In this document: positions 56,581 through 64,000 of the stretch, piece by piece
How the letters are laid out: every line of letters starts with the position of its first letter
How positions within the stretch are numbered: the stretch's first letter is position 1
From: Caldilineaceae bacterium bin5
Lineage (GTDB): Bacteria; Chloroflexota; Anaerolineae; Caldilineales; Caldilineaceae
NCBI GenBank assembly: GCA_002238445.1
Contig: MPML01000014.1
Coordinates: 30,529-94,528, forward strand
Length of the DNA stretch: 64,000 bases
Direction of reading: 5' to 3'
Notes under the pieces: model-generated
Told to the model about the DNA's origin: nothing
What the model saw: the letters and a program-made list of their open reading frames with translations, nothing else
Database searches by the model: none
Translations under genes and position numbers: made by a program

Positions 56581-57354
56581 ATGACCGTACTGTTCCAACC
56601 CGAAAGCCTGGTTGCCCTGCTGACTCTCGTTTTGCTCGAAGTCGTCCTTGGCATTGACAACGTAATCTTCATTGCCATCCTGAGCGGAAAGCTACCCGCC
56701 CATCAGCAGGCGAAGGCCCGTTCAACCGGTATCGGGCTGGCAGTGTTTGCCCGCATTGCTCTTCTATTCAGCATCACCTGGATCATGCGGCTGACCCATC
56801 CTCTCTTCACTATCTTCGACCATGGTCTCTCCGGCCGGGATTTGATTCTCCTGATCGGAGGCCTGTTTCTTATCGGCAAGAGCACTTTCGAAATCCACGA
56901 AAAGCTGGAATCAGGGCAACATAGCGGTAAAGCCAAAGCGACGGCAACATTCGCATCCGTCATTGCTCAGATTATCCTCATCGATTTAGTCTTTTCACTG
57001 GACTCGGTTGTCACCGCGGTAGGAATCTCAGGCAATCTCTGGGTAATGGTCCCGGCCGTCCTGGTTGCGGCCGCGGTCATGCTCTTCTTTGCCGGATCGA
57101 TCGCCTCCTACGTCGAACGCCATCCGACGATGAAGATCCTGGCGCTGGCTTTTCTGATTTTGATTGGATTCCTGCTTGTGCTGGAAGGTTGGCTCCACGA
57201 AGCTGTCGAAGAATTGCACTTGAAAAACTATGCCTATTTTGCCATGGCCTTTTCTCTCGCCGTCGAAATGATAAACCTGCGGGTGCGCGAAAAATCGCAA
57301 CCCGTTCACCTGCACAGCCGCATACCATCCGAGCAGCCGGACGAGGAATCATAG
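56581..57354 (+). CDS. TerC-family integral membrane protein
   Basis: This 257-residue protein has about seven hydrophobic spans. The TerC/Alx metal-binding signatures are visible: LEVVLGIDNVIFIAIL in the first span and IDLVFSLDSVVTAVGI in the middle, each with acidic residues within the membrane. Family members export Mn2+ or take part in metal-related protein secretion. It is on the opposite strand to the XdhC genes that flank it and is probably transcribed alone. Confidence 0.93.
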   Translation: MTVLFQPESLVALLTLVLLEVVLGIDNVIFIAILSGKLPAHQQAKARSTGIGLAVFARIALLFSITWIMRLTHPLFTIFDHGLSGRDLILLIGGLFLIGKSTFEIHEKLESGQHSGKAKATATFASVIAQIILIDLVFSLDSVVTAVGISGNLWVMVPAVLVAAAVMLFFAGSIASYVERHPTMKILALAFLILIGFLLVLEGWLHEAVEELHLKNYAYFAMAFSLAVEMINLRVREKSQPVHLHSRIPSEQPDEES

Positions 57355-57398
57355 AGCAAGGTTAGCGTGGCATACCGCATCCTCGCCTGCCGCGCCGG

Positions 57399-57749
57399 TC
57401 AGTCCGCCGACCTCTCTTTGTCTGGCGAGGATGCCCCGCCCCAACGCTCGACGAAAACATCCATAACGCCGCCGCAGACACCTAGGCTGTCCATCGAAAT
57501 GTCTTCTGTCAGGTCCACGTGGACAGTACGCGGAATCCCATCATGGATGACGTCCAACCCGGCGCGAATCACATCCGCCTCTCCACAGCCTCCCCCCACA
57601 GTTCCCACGTGCCGGCCTTGCGGGTGAATCAGCATCTTGGCGCCAACCTCCCTCGGCACTGAACCTTTGGCGTCGACAATAGTAGCAACGGCGACTTCCT
57701 GCTCGTCGGCCAGCATCTCCTGCAAATGGTGATATAGTGTCGCTGTCAA
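57399..57749 (-). CDS. XdhC N-terminal-domain protein (CoxI/XdhC)
   Basis: This 116-residue protein equals the N-terminal XdhC_CoxI domain only. It has GSVPREVGAKML (29-40) and the conserved GGGCGEA (52-58) with the Cys thought to contact cofactor, then CGGVMDVFVE. The Rossmann half is absent; it may be supplied by the protein at 55534. Two-protein XdhC systems of this form are known in related bacteria. It lies downstream of the MobA-like gene on the same strand, with a repeat copy between. Confidence 0.88.
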   Translation of the reverse strand: MTATLYHHLQEMLADEQEVAVATIVDAKGSVPREVGAKMLIHPQGRHVGTVGGGCGEADVIRAGLDVIHDGIPRTVHVDLTEDISMDSLGVCGGVMDVFVERWGGASSPDKERSAD

Positions 57750-57853
57750 GGTGGCTCCCTACCTTTCCACTTTGTGACTTCCCTGGCGCAGCCTCTTTTC
57801 AACCTTGAACCAGGCAAGCCCCGGTATATGTTCTCTTCTCTATTTCATTATAT

Positions 57854-57945
57854 GGGCGGTCGGGCCTTCGGCCCTCCCTTGTGCAGGGGCTGCGCCCCCG
57901 CAACGCCCCCCTCCAAAACCATCGCTCACCGACCGTACGCCCTTG
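57854..57945 (-). repeat. Dispersed GC-rich repeat, copy 4
   Basis: GGGCGGTCGGGCCTTCGGCC at 57854-57873, then CTGCGCCCCCGCAACGCCCC and CAAAACCATCGCTCACCGAC, match the minus-strand reading of copies 1 and 5 almost base for base. The CGCCCTTGTTCCAACGGTGC flank that follows is like that of copy 3. It lies between the MobA-like gene and the XdhC N-domain gene. Confidence 0.8.
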
Positions 57946-58026
57946 TTCCAACGGTGCGGCTCTGCGAGCCTACATCCGCGCGTCCGCGCCCCCGTGCAAT
58001 AAAGCCAGGCCTCCAGTCCGCTTGCT

Positions 58027-58653
58027 TCAGCTTACCTGCTCATACTCCGCCCGCAGCGACTCATACTCTGCAGGCAAGTCCATATCTCTGCGCACGCAAT
58101 CGCTATCCACGTCAACGTATACGATCTCTCCACCAAGATCCGACAGCATATCGCGCAGCGTTTGCCCAGGCGCAAGTCCCAGAAGTTCCGCAAAGGACCA
58201 TTCAGGAATGTAAACGGGATGGCCACGGCGCCGGTTGTGGCTGGGAATCACGACAGCATCCGGCTCGGACCGTGCCCGCTCTACAATCTGCCTGATCACC
58301 TCTGCCGGAATGTGCGGCTGATCTCCCAAAGCCAGCAGCGCACCCTGAATTGGCAAACAGGATTCTCGCAACGCGCCTATTCCCACCTGGTAAGACCGCA
58401 GCATTTCATTGCGCCCATAGTCGGGATTGAAAACAACCCTGGCGGGTCCACCCTCCAGACGTTGGGCGATTTCGGCGCCGCGATGACCGGTTACAACCTG
58501 GACCGGCGACGCGCCGCCGGCAATGAGCCCAGCGGCAACTGCCTCGATTACGGTCCCGTTCCGCCAGGGCAATAACGGCTTGAATCGGCCCATTCTGCGA
58601 CTGAACCCGGCAGCGGCAATTACTGCCGCCACAACTCTTGATTGCGTCACCAT
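58027..58653 (-). CDS. MobA/MocA-like molybdopterin nucleotidyltransferase
   Basis: This 208-residue NTP-transferase has the glycosyltransferase-A-like signature AAAGFSRRMGRFKPLLP (13-29), the metal Asp in LLALGDQPHIP and the RRRGHPVYIP loop. It should add CMP or GMP to the molybdopterin cofactor. With the XdhC halves downstream it suggests maturation of a molybdenum hydroxylase, whose structural genes are not in the window. There is no obvious Shine-Dalgarno sequence. Confidence 0.9.
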   Translation of the reverse strand: MVTQSRVVAAVIAAAGFSRRMGRFKPLLPWRNGTVIEAVAAGLIAGGASPVQVVTGHRGAEIAQRLEGGPARVVFNPDYGRNEMLRSYQVGIGALRESCLPIQGALLALGDQPHIPAEVIRQIVERARSEPDAVVIPSHNRRRGHPVYIPEWSFAELLGLAPGQTLRDMLSDLGGEIVYVDVDSDCVRRDMDLPAEYESLRAEYEQVS

Positions 58654-59123
58654 TGCAGTCTCAATAGGGGCGGCCGGCGCCCCGGGCCTGAACGAATGAC
58701 GGCGAGGCGCTCTCGACCAATTCTCCAGCTGAACCGGGCTTCGAAATCACATCATGCAACCTGTTCTGCAACTGTCAAGTGCCCATGTCAATTCGCCCAG
58801 TATACCACAGGTAAGCATGGAATCGGCTGGTCTCGCCCTACCGAAAAACAGTACCTGGCGCTGCCGTCGACTGGAGCTCCGGGCCAGACGAGCGCGCGCA
58901 GAAACGTTTCACCATTCAGTATCGTCCTGCGCCAGCCAGAATCTGCACATGCGAACATTGGTGATCAGTACAAGCTGCTGTCACTCACAGCATCACTATA
59001 CAGAGTGGCCTGCCTCGCCATTTCGGCCTGGGGTCGTCCGAGCAAGTCTCTCCTCGAAGATGCGCTCGCGGGTTACAATCCAGGATTTCGCCCATCATCC
59101 GCATAGAGTGCTATAATCTTTAT
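58654..59123. other. 470-base spacer between divergent genes
   Basis: I see no gene here; a 154-codon plus-strand frame has atypical composition (Ser, Arg, His and Cys-rich) and no domain. The only clear signal is the promoter at 59109-59117 at its right end. Confidence 0.5.
59109..59117 (+). promoter_or_regulatory. Extended -10 promoter, probably leaderless
   Basis: TGCTATAAT is a perfect extended -10 box that ends 6 bases before the ATG at 59124. Transcription would begin at or next to the A of the start codon, and no Shine-Dalgarno sequence is present, so the mRNA is probably leaderless. Confidence 0.6.
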
Positions 59124-59879
59124 ATGCAGGATTCGGTAAAACCTACGCCAAATGGATCACCTGAGAAACGTCGCTACGACTTGACGAAGGATCCGATCTA
59201 CTATATCACTTTCGGATTTTTCGCTCTGCTCACAACCGCTCTGCCCGCCGCCTTGGGACAACCCAACTTCTTGCCGATCGCGCAGACAGTAGCTATCACT
59301 CTCTTTCTGGCCGTGCCGCTTCGCAGAGGTCTGGTAGGCAGAAGCGTCCTTGTGCTCGCCGCTTGGCTGCTGCTGCAGACCCTTATTATGATCGTGGGAA
59401 CTGCGCTTCTGCCAGTACTTTTCGAACGTGCAATTCACGACGGTTTTGCCTACCACCGCTCGCTGTTGGAATGGTCTGTTACCGGGCAGGACCTACCGGG
59501 CTGGCTATTGAACTCCCCTGGCACTCGACTCGTTGAGCTTTTTGGCGTCCTGCTTGGCAGCTTGTTTTCTGCAGGTCTGGTTGGTCTCTGGTTCCTCATG
59601 CGCGCTGTCAATCAGTTTGGCTATGCGGTCGGGCGTCTGTCCATGGAAGGGCCGCCCGGACTGCTCCTTGGGCTGATGCCTTGGAGGTTGTCGATAATTG
59701 CAGGATATGCCGGCTTTGTCGTCCTGCTTGCCCAGCCTCTCTTGAACAACGCCTGGAATCCAGCCTTTTACATTACGCGGCAGCGCCGCCTGATCACTGT
59801 TTCCATTGCGCTCGTAGCCCTTGGCCTTCTGCTCGAAGTGACGCTGCCTGGTGTCTGGCGCATAATCTGGCCGCTCTGA
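59124..59879 (+). CDS. Integral membrane protein of unknown function
   Basis: This 251-residue protein has a charged N-terminus of about 25 residues and six or so hydrophobic spans (for example LPIAQTVAITLFLAVPL and LSIIAGYAGFVVLLAQPLL). I do not recognise a family. A polar loop between spans (about 110-135, GFAYHRSLLEWSVTGQDLPG) contains two Trp residues. It is transcribed alone from a leaderless-type promoter and lies upstream of smc with 256 bases between. Confidence 0.82.
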   Translation: MQDSVKPTPNGSPEKRRYDLTKDPIYYITFGFFALLTTALPAALGQPNFLPIAQTVAITLFLAVPLRRGLVGRSVLVLAAWLLLQTLIMIVGTALLPVLFERAIHDGFAYHRSLLEWSVTGQDLPGWLLNSPGTRLVELFGVLLGSLFSAGLVGLWFLMRAVNQFGYAVGRLSMEGPPGLLLGLMPWRLSIIAGYAGFVVLLAQPLLNNAWNPAFYITRQRRLITVSIALVALGLLLEVTLPGVWRIIWPL

Positions 59880-60135
59880 GCCGCCGCTGAACTGTCTTTG
59901 AAAGGCATAGCTGTGTCAGTTTCCAGAATACCGGCCGCAGAGCCGTCAATATTTCCAGTGGAATTCGTACCGCACCACGCTTCACCGCCATGCTAGCTAG
60001 TATTGTCTTTCAGCCCTCTGCCCAATTACTTGCGGGGCCTCACCAACAATTCGGATCACGAGCGCCAGCTGTACTTGATCTAGCTGGAAGCGTGTCTGTT
60101 GGCGCGGCTTTGCCCCTCCCCAGTTCCCTTTCCTG

Positions 60136-63100
60136 ATGCTACGAATAAAGCGGGTTAGCATAAAGGGCTTCAAAACCTTTGCCCAGCAGACTGAGTTTAC
60201 TTTCGGCGCCGGCGTTACGGCTATCGTAGGGCCAAACGGCTGCGGCAAAAGCAATGTTGCTGACGCGATTCGGTGGTGTCTTGGAGAACAGAGCTTTGGC
60301 CTGCTGCGCTCCAAAAAAACGGTTGACGTCATATTTTCGGGAAGCGACCGCAGAGCAAGACAGGGCATGGCTGCAGTGAGCCTCGTCCTGGACAATGAGG
60401 GCGGCCAACTTGGCATCGATTTCAGCGAAGTGGAGATCACGCGCCGAGCCTACCGCGACGGCGAAAATGAATACCTCATTAACGGGCAGCGGGTTCGACT
60501 GCAGGACATCACCCAGCTCCTCGCGCCCAGTGGATTGGGTAAGCGCGCCTATGCCGTGATTGGTCAGGGGCTCATCGATCGAGTGCTCAGCCTGCGGCCA
60601 GAGGAACGACGAGCGCTCTTTGAAGAAGCCGCCGGCATCACCGGCTATCAGCAGAAGCGTTCCACTGCGCTGCGCCGCCTGGAGGCGACGCAGCTGAATC
60701 TCGACCGCGTTCGAGATATTTTGAGCGAACTTTCCCCCAGGCTCGCCACTCTCAGAAGACAGGCCGAACGCACCCTCGAAAGGCGTCAGATCGAATCTGA
60801 CCTGGAGGACCTTCTCCGGGTCTGGTACGGCTACGAGTGGCACCGCACCCTCACCAGTCTGCGACAAGCCCGCCAGAAGGCAGAGCGAGACCAGCAGTCC
60901 GCCCAAGTGCGCCGCCAGCGAATTGATGCAATTCGCGCCAGCCTCGATGACATTCGCGCCCGCCAGAACAGGCTGCGCGACATGCAGAGCGAACAGAGTT
61001 CGATCAGCGACGCCCGCCAGCGTCAGACGGCTGAAGTGGTGCGCAGCCTCGCCGTAACCAAAGAACGCCTTCACCATACCGTTTCCCGCCACCAGGAGTT
61101 GAAAGACGAATGCAGCGAGCTGCTGGAAAGCAAAAGCTCGGCCCGGGCTCGGCTGCAGACACTTCAGGCGCAGTTGGAAGAGGTCCAGGTCCGGCACAGC
61201 ACCTGCCAGAGCGCCGTCGATCAGCTGCAGAACCGACTGGCCGAACGGCAAAGGCAGCACAGCGCCTCCCTGATGCAATGGCGCGAGGCACAGGCAGCTC
61301 TGCGCACAAAGGAGAATCAGATTGCCGAGCTGCGCAGCCGTTTGAAACATCTCGCCGAAAGACGCACCTCCCTACTGGGACGGCGTGACGACCTTCAGAC
61401 TGAGATGCGTCAGCGCACTTTGGCCGCCGACCACGCAGCCGCGACTCTGACCACCATGGAAGCGGCCAGCGTCGAACGCGGCACCGAGCTCGAATCTGCC
61501 CAGGCACGTATCGCCGCAGTTACCGATGCGATTGCCGCCGACAATATCGCGCTGGGTGCCGAGGAACAGTCGCGCAACAGTGTCCTTCGAGAAATCGAAC
61601 GCCTACAGACCCGGCTCGACCTCCTGCAGAGAATGCGGGGAGAAGGCAATGGGTACGCCAGCGGCGTTCGTTCCGTCTTACAGGCGTCGCAACAGAACAG
61701 ACTGGAAGGTGTCCTGGGCACGGTGGCATCGCAAATCGACGTTCCGGCCCGACTTGAAAGGGCTATTGAAGTTGCGCTGGGTGCGGCACTGCAGAATGTC
61801 ATCGTCAAGACATGGAAGGACGCCCAGCTCGCCATCGAATTCCTCAAGAGCTCCGGTTCAGGCCGTGCCACATTTCTCCCTCTGAATCGGCTTCGTTCAG
61901 GTGGCCCCATCCCTGCGCCGGAAATCGACGGCATTGTCGGCAACGCCGCCAGTTCCGTCGAGTATGACTCTGAAGTTGCGCCTGCGATCCAGCAGCTCCT
62001 GCAGCGAGTCTGGATCGCCGACGATCTGGCAGCGGCACGCCATGCTCTCGACACGCATTCAGGCGCCGCCAGCAGTGGCCGCCGCCAGCCTCACCGCGCC
62101 GGCAACAATTCCCCTCTGCCTACAGTGGTCACATTGGACGGAGAAATTATTCGCCCCGGCGGTGCTGTTACCGGCGGCAACGACGGCCGGAGTCAGCGGA
62201 GTTCCGTATTGGCGTGGGAAAGGGAGGCCCGCGAACTGCCTGCCGAACTAAAGCGTGCCAAGGCCCGCGAACAGCAGGTAGCAGATAGAACGCAGACAGC
62301 CCGCCATCAGATCGACGAGCAACGAAAAATGCGCACTGAGCTCGAGTTACAGATGCAGACGCTCAATCACGAAGCGCAGCGGCGGCGGGCAGAGCTGGAG
62401 CAAGCCCGGCTTCTCACCGCACAGACCAGGCAGGAGGCCGCCTGGAAGAAAGAGGCATTCGATCAGACCAATCGGGACCTGGCGGACATGGATTCCCAGG
62501 AAGAGCAGTTGGTGCAGGCTTTGAAAGAGGCGACCGATTCCCTGGATGGCACCCGGCAACGCGCCGACTTAGCCGAGACAGCCGCGCAGGCCAGTCCTGA
62601 TGCGATGCTCACTGAACTGGCCGACCAGCGCGCGCAAGCAGCCGCGGCCCAGGAGAATCTGAATAGCCAGCGTACCCTCCTGGCACAGCAGGAACGAGCA
62701 TGCGCGCAGGTTGAAAGCCAGCTTCGCTCAAAGACAGATCGCCGCGATGGACTGCTCCAGGAGGCAGAGCAACTGCGTATTAAGATCAGTCGGATCGACT
62801 CTGAAGAGCGCAAATTGCAATCAGAAGGGACCGAACACTCGCTTAAGATCGCCGCCTTGGAAACCGAACTCAAGCAGCTGGAAGAGGAACGGATGCAGGC
62901 CGAGGCCGAAGAGCGGGCCGGGCAGCAGCTCCTGCTGCAGGACGAATCGGACTGGAACGCCTCTCGGCTTGCTTTGCAGCGGACTGAAGACAGGCTATCT
63001 ATCCTGCGCCGCGAGATCAGACAGGATTTCGGGCTGGCGGAAATGGAAGAAGCGGACGGATTGGCCTACCAACCGCCGCTGCCGCTGCAGACCCTTGTCG

Positions 63101-63831
63101 CCCAACTGCCGGTCATCAGAGAGCTGCCGGCCGGCTTGAAAGATGATGTCAGGGAGACACGTGCCCGCCTGCGGCGACTGAGCAATGTCAATCCGGAGGC
63201 GCCCCAGGAGTATGAGGAAGCTGCCGGCCGCCATCACTTTCTTCAGAACCAGTCCGATGACCTTGAAAACGCTTCCGGTGACCTGCAACAGGTCATCCGC
63301 GAATTGGACCACCGTATGGAGGGCGATTTGCGTCGCACCTTCGACGCAGTTGCCGTCGAATTTGTCGAGTTCTTCAAACTGCTTCTCCGGGGCGGCACCG
63401 CGAAGCTTTCAGTGACCGATCCACACGACATCCTGAATACCGGAGTCGAAATCCTTGCCCGTCCACCTGGGAAGCGTCCCCAAAGCTTGGACCTGCTCTC
63501 AGGCGGCGAGCGCTCATTGACGGCTTGCGCACTGGTTTTTGCTATCCTCCGCGTTAGCCCAACCCCGTTCTGCGTTCTCGATGAAGTAGATGCTACCCTT
63601 GATGAGGCGAACGTCGACCGACTTCGGGCCGCGATGGAACTGCTCAGCCGCCAGACACAGTTCATCGTAATCACGCATAACCGCCGGACCCTCGAAATGG
63701 CCAACAGCATTTACGGGATTACGATGGGTGATGACGGCGTAAGCCGGGTGATCAGCCTGCGGTTGGAAAGCGATGAGCTCACTATCGTTGAGGACGAGGA
63801 AGTTGAGCCTGCGGAGGCAATTGCTTTCTAA
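60136..63831 (+). CDS. smc: Chromosome segregation protein SMC
   Basis: SMC dimers with ScpAB compact and separate the chromosome. The 1,231-residue protein has an N-terminal ATPase half with Walker A GPNGCGKS (32-39), a coiled coil (about 170-500), a hinge (about 510-680), a returning coiled coil, and the C-terminal half with signature LSGGERS (1121-1127), Walker B CVLDEVDATLD (1146-1156) and H-loop VITHNRRT. The ATG at 60136 matches the conserved MLRIKRVSIKGFKTF start. Length is normal; Arg/Gln-rich coils are typical. ScpA and ScpB are not nearby. Confidence 0.97.
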   Translation: MLRIKRVSIKGFKTFAQQTEFTFGAGVTAIVGPNGCGKSNVADAIRWCLGEQSFGLLRSKKTVDVIFSGSDRRARQGMAAVSLVLDNEGGQLGIDFSEVEITRRAYRDGENEYLINGQRVRLQDITQLLAPSGLGKRAYAVIGQGLIDRVLSLRPEERRALFEEAAGITGYQQKRSTALRRLEATQLNLDRVRDILSELSPRLATLRRQAERTLERRQIESDLEDLLRVWYGYEWHRTLTSLRQARQKAERDQQSAQVRRQRIDAIRASLDDIRARQNRLRDMQSEQSSISDARQRQTAEVVRSLAVTKERLHHTVSRHQELKDECSELLESKSSARARLQTLQAQLEEVQVRHSTCQSAVDQLQNRLAERQRQHSASLMQWREAQAALRTKENQIAELRSRLKHLAERRTSLLGRRDDLQTEMRQRTLAADHAAATLTTMEAASVERGTELESAQARIAAVTDAIAADNIALGAEEQSRNSVLREIERLQTRLDLLQRMRGEGNGYASGVRSVLQASQQNRLEGVLGTVASQIDVPARLERAIEVALGAALQNVIVKTWKDAQLAIEFLKSSGSGRATFLPLNRLRSGGPIPAPEIDGIVGNAASSVEYDSEVAPAIQQLLQRVWIADDLAAARHALDTHSGAASSGRRQPHRAGNNSPLPTVVTLDGEIIRPGGAVTGGNDGRSQRSSVLAWEREARELPAELKRAKAREQQVADRTQTARHQIDEQRKMRTELELQMQTLNHEAQRRRAELEQARLLTAQTRQEAAWKKEAFDQTNRDLADMDSQEEQLVQALKEATDSLDGTRQRADLAETAAQASPDAMLTELADQRAQAAAAQENLNSQRTLLAQQERACAQVESQLRSKTDRRDGLLQEAEQLRIKISRIDSEERKLQSEGTEHSLKIAALETELKQLEEERMQAEAEERAGQQLLLQDESDWNASRLALQRTEDRLSILRREIRQDFGLAEMEEADGLAYQPPLPLQTLVAQLPVIRELPAGLKDDVRETRARLRRLSNVNPEAPQEYEEAAGRHHFLQNQSDDLENASGDLQQVIRELDHRMEGDLRRTFDAVAVEFVEFFKLLLRGGTAKLSVTDPHDILNTGVEILARPPGKRPQSLDLLSGGERSLTACALVFAILRVSPTPFCVLDEVDATLDEANVDRLRAAMELLSRQTQFIVITHNRRTLEMANSIYGITMGDDGVSRVISLRLESDELTIVEDEEVEPAEAIAF

Positions 63832-63834
63832 GCC

Positions 63835-64000
63835 GTAACTACTAAGCCACAGTGGTTGACCAGCCAGTCATCCCTGGAAACACTCAGGCCCTTGGTGACG
63901 CAACTGGTGTACAGCCGCCGCCATGCTCGCCAGCCGACACGTTGCGAAGAATGCACACGGTCGGTGAGAGATGGTTTTGTAGGGGGCGTTGCGGGGGCGC
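63835..64000 (+). repeat. Dispersed GC-rich repeat, copy 5 (runs off the window)
   Basis: It begins GTAACTACTAAGCCACAGTG three bases after the smc stop and runs to the window end. Over 63835-63980 it aligns without gaps to 20805-20950 with about a dozen differences by eye. The hairpin end lies outside the window. Confidence 0.85.

Noticed and set aside
58642..59106. 154-codon plus-strand frame in the spacer before the membrane protein gene
   Set aside because: It has Ser/Arg/His/Cys-rich composition unlike neighbouring genes, no domain, and an overlap with the start of the MobA-like gene.
60139..61350. 403-codon minus-strand frame opposite smc
   Set aside because: It is antisense to the SMC N-terminal ATPase and coiled coil, and Leu/Ala-rich as expected from mirrored Gln/Arg/Glu codons.

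Overview
The window looks like a chromosomal segment of an uncultured, probably marine or sponge-associated Chloroflexota bacterium (Caldilinea/Anaerolinea-like). This is inferred from several features. The substrate-binding lipoproteins begin with an Ala/Cys-rich lipobox followed by an acidic Ala/Met-rich linker. There is a LysM lipoprotein with a Thr/Pro linker, an F420-type (DDN-like) nitroreductase and split XdhC proteins. Phytanoyl-CoA dioxygenase (PhyH)-family oxygenases and sulfatases are unusually frequent. No rRNA is present to confirm the taxon. No transposase, prophage, CRISPR array or recognisable transcription factor gene was seen.

Region 1 (1-18,160) is catabolic and transport-rich. 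It holds the end of a sugar permease gene with a PhyH oxygenase and a PfkB kinase, then an SBP-PhyH-DppB-DppC-amidohydrolase-Rieske-SIS gene run on the plus strand. Facing it on the minus strand is a complete oligopeptide-type importer (SBP, OppB, OppD, OppF, OppC) ending in another PhyH gene.

Region 2 (18,160-31,000) is mostly housekeeping: tRNA-Leu(UAA), MltG, a GDP-6-deoxyhexose pair (Rmd, Gmd), a DUF4062 protein, a Nudix hydrolase, PheT, RNase Z, a phosphodiesterase and a LysM lipoprotein. Gene-free blocks here carry copies of a GC-rich dispersed repeat.

Region 3 (30,983-50,767, all minus strand) contains two sugar-importer loci. The first is SBP-MalF-MalG-Gfo/Idh dehydrogenase-PhyH-aldehyde dehydrogenase. 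The second is PhyH-sulfatase-sulfatase-DegT aminotransferase-SBP-MalF-MalG-polysaccharide deacetylase-Thr-type phosphatase/sulfatase. The second reads like a locus for sulfated, N-acetylated glycans.

Region 4 (50,900-64,000) mixes a DDN-like reductase and a PyrK-like flavo-iron-sulfur reductase, a NylC/DmpA-type peptidase, SufE, a methyltransferase, molybdenum-hydroxylase maturation factors (XdhC halves and a MobA-like cytidylyltransferase), TerC, a membrane protein and SMC.

Three patterns stand out. Each of the five importer loci has its own PhyH-type Fe(II)/2-oxoglutarate oxygenase gene. Each of the four complete SBP genes is followed by a perfect or near-perfect inverted repeat before the next gene. 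A structured dispersed repeat occurs in at least five copies, with hairpin-preserving differences between copies.
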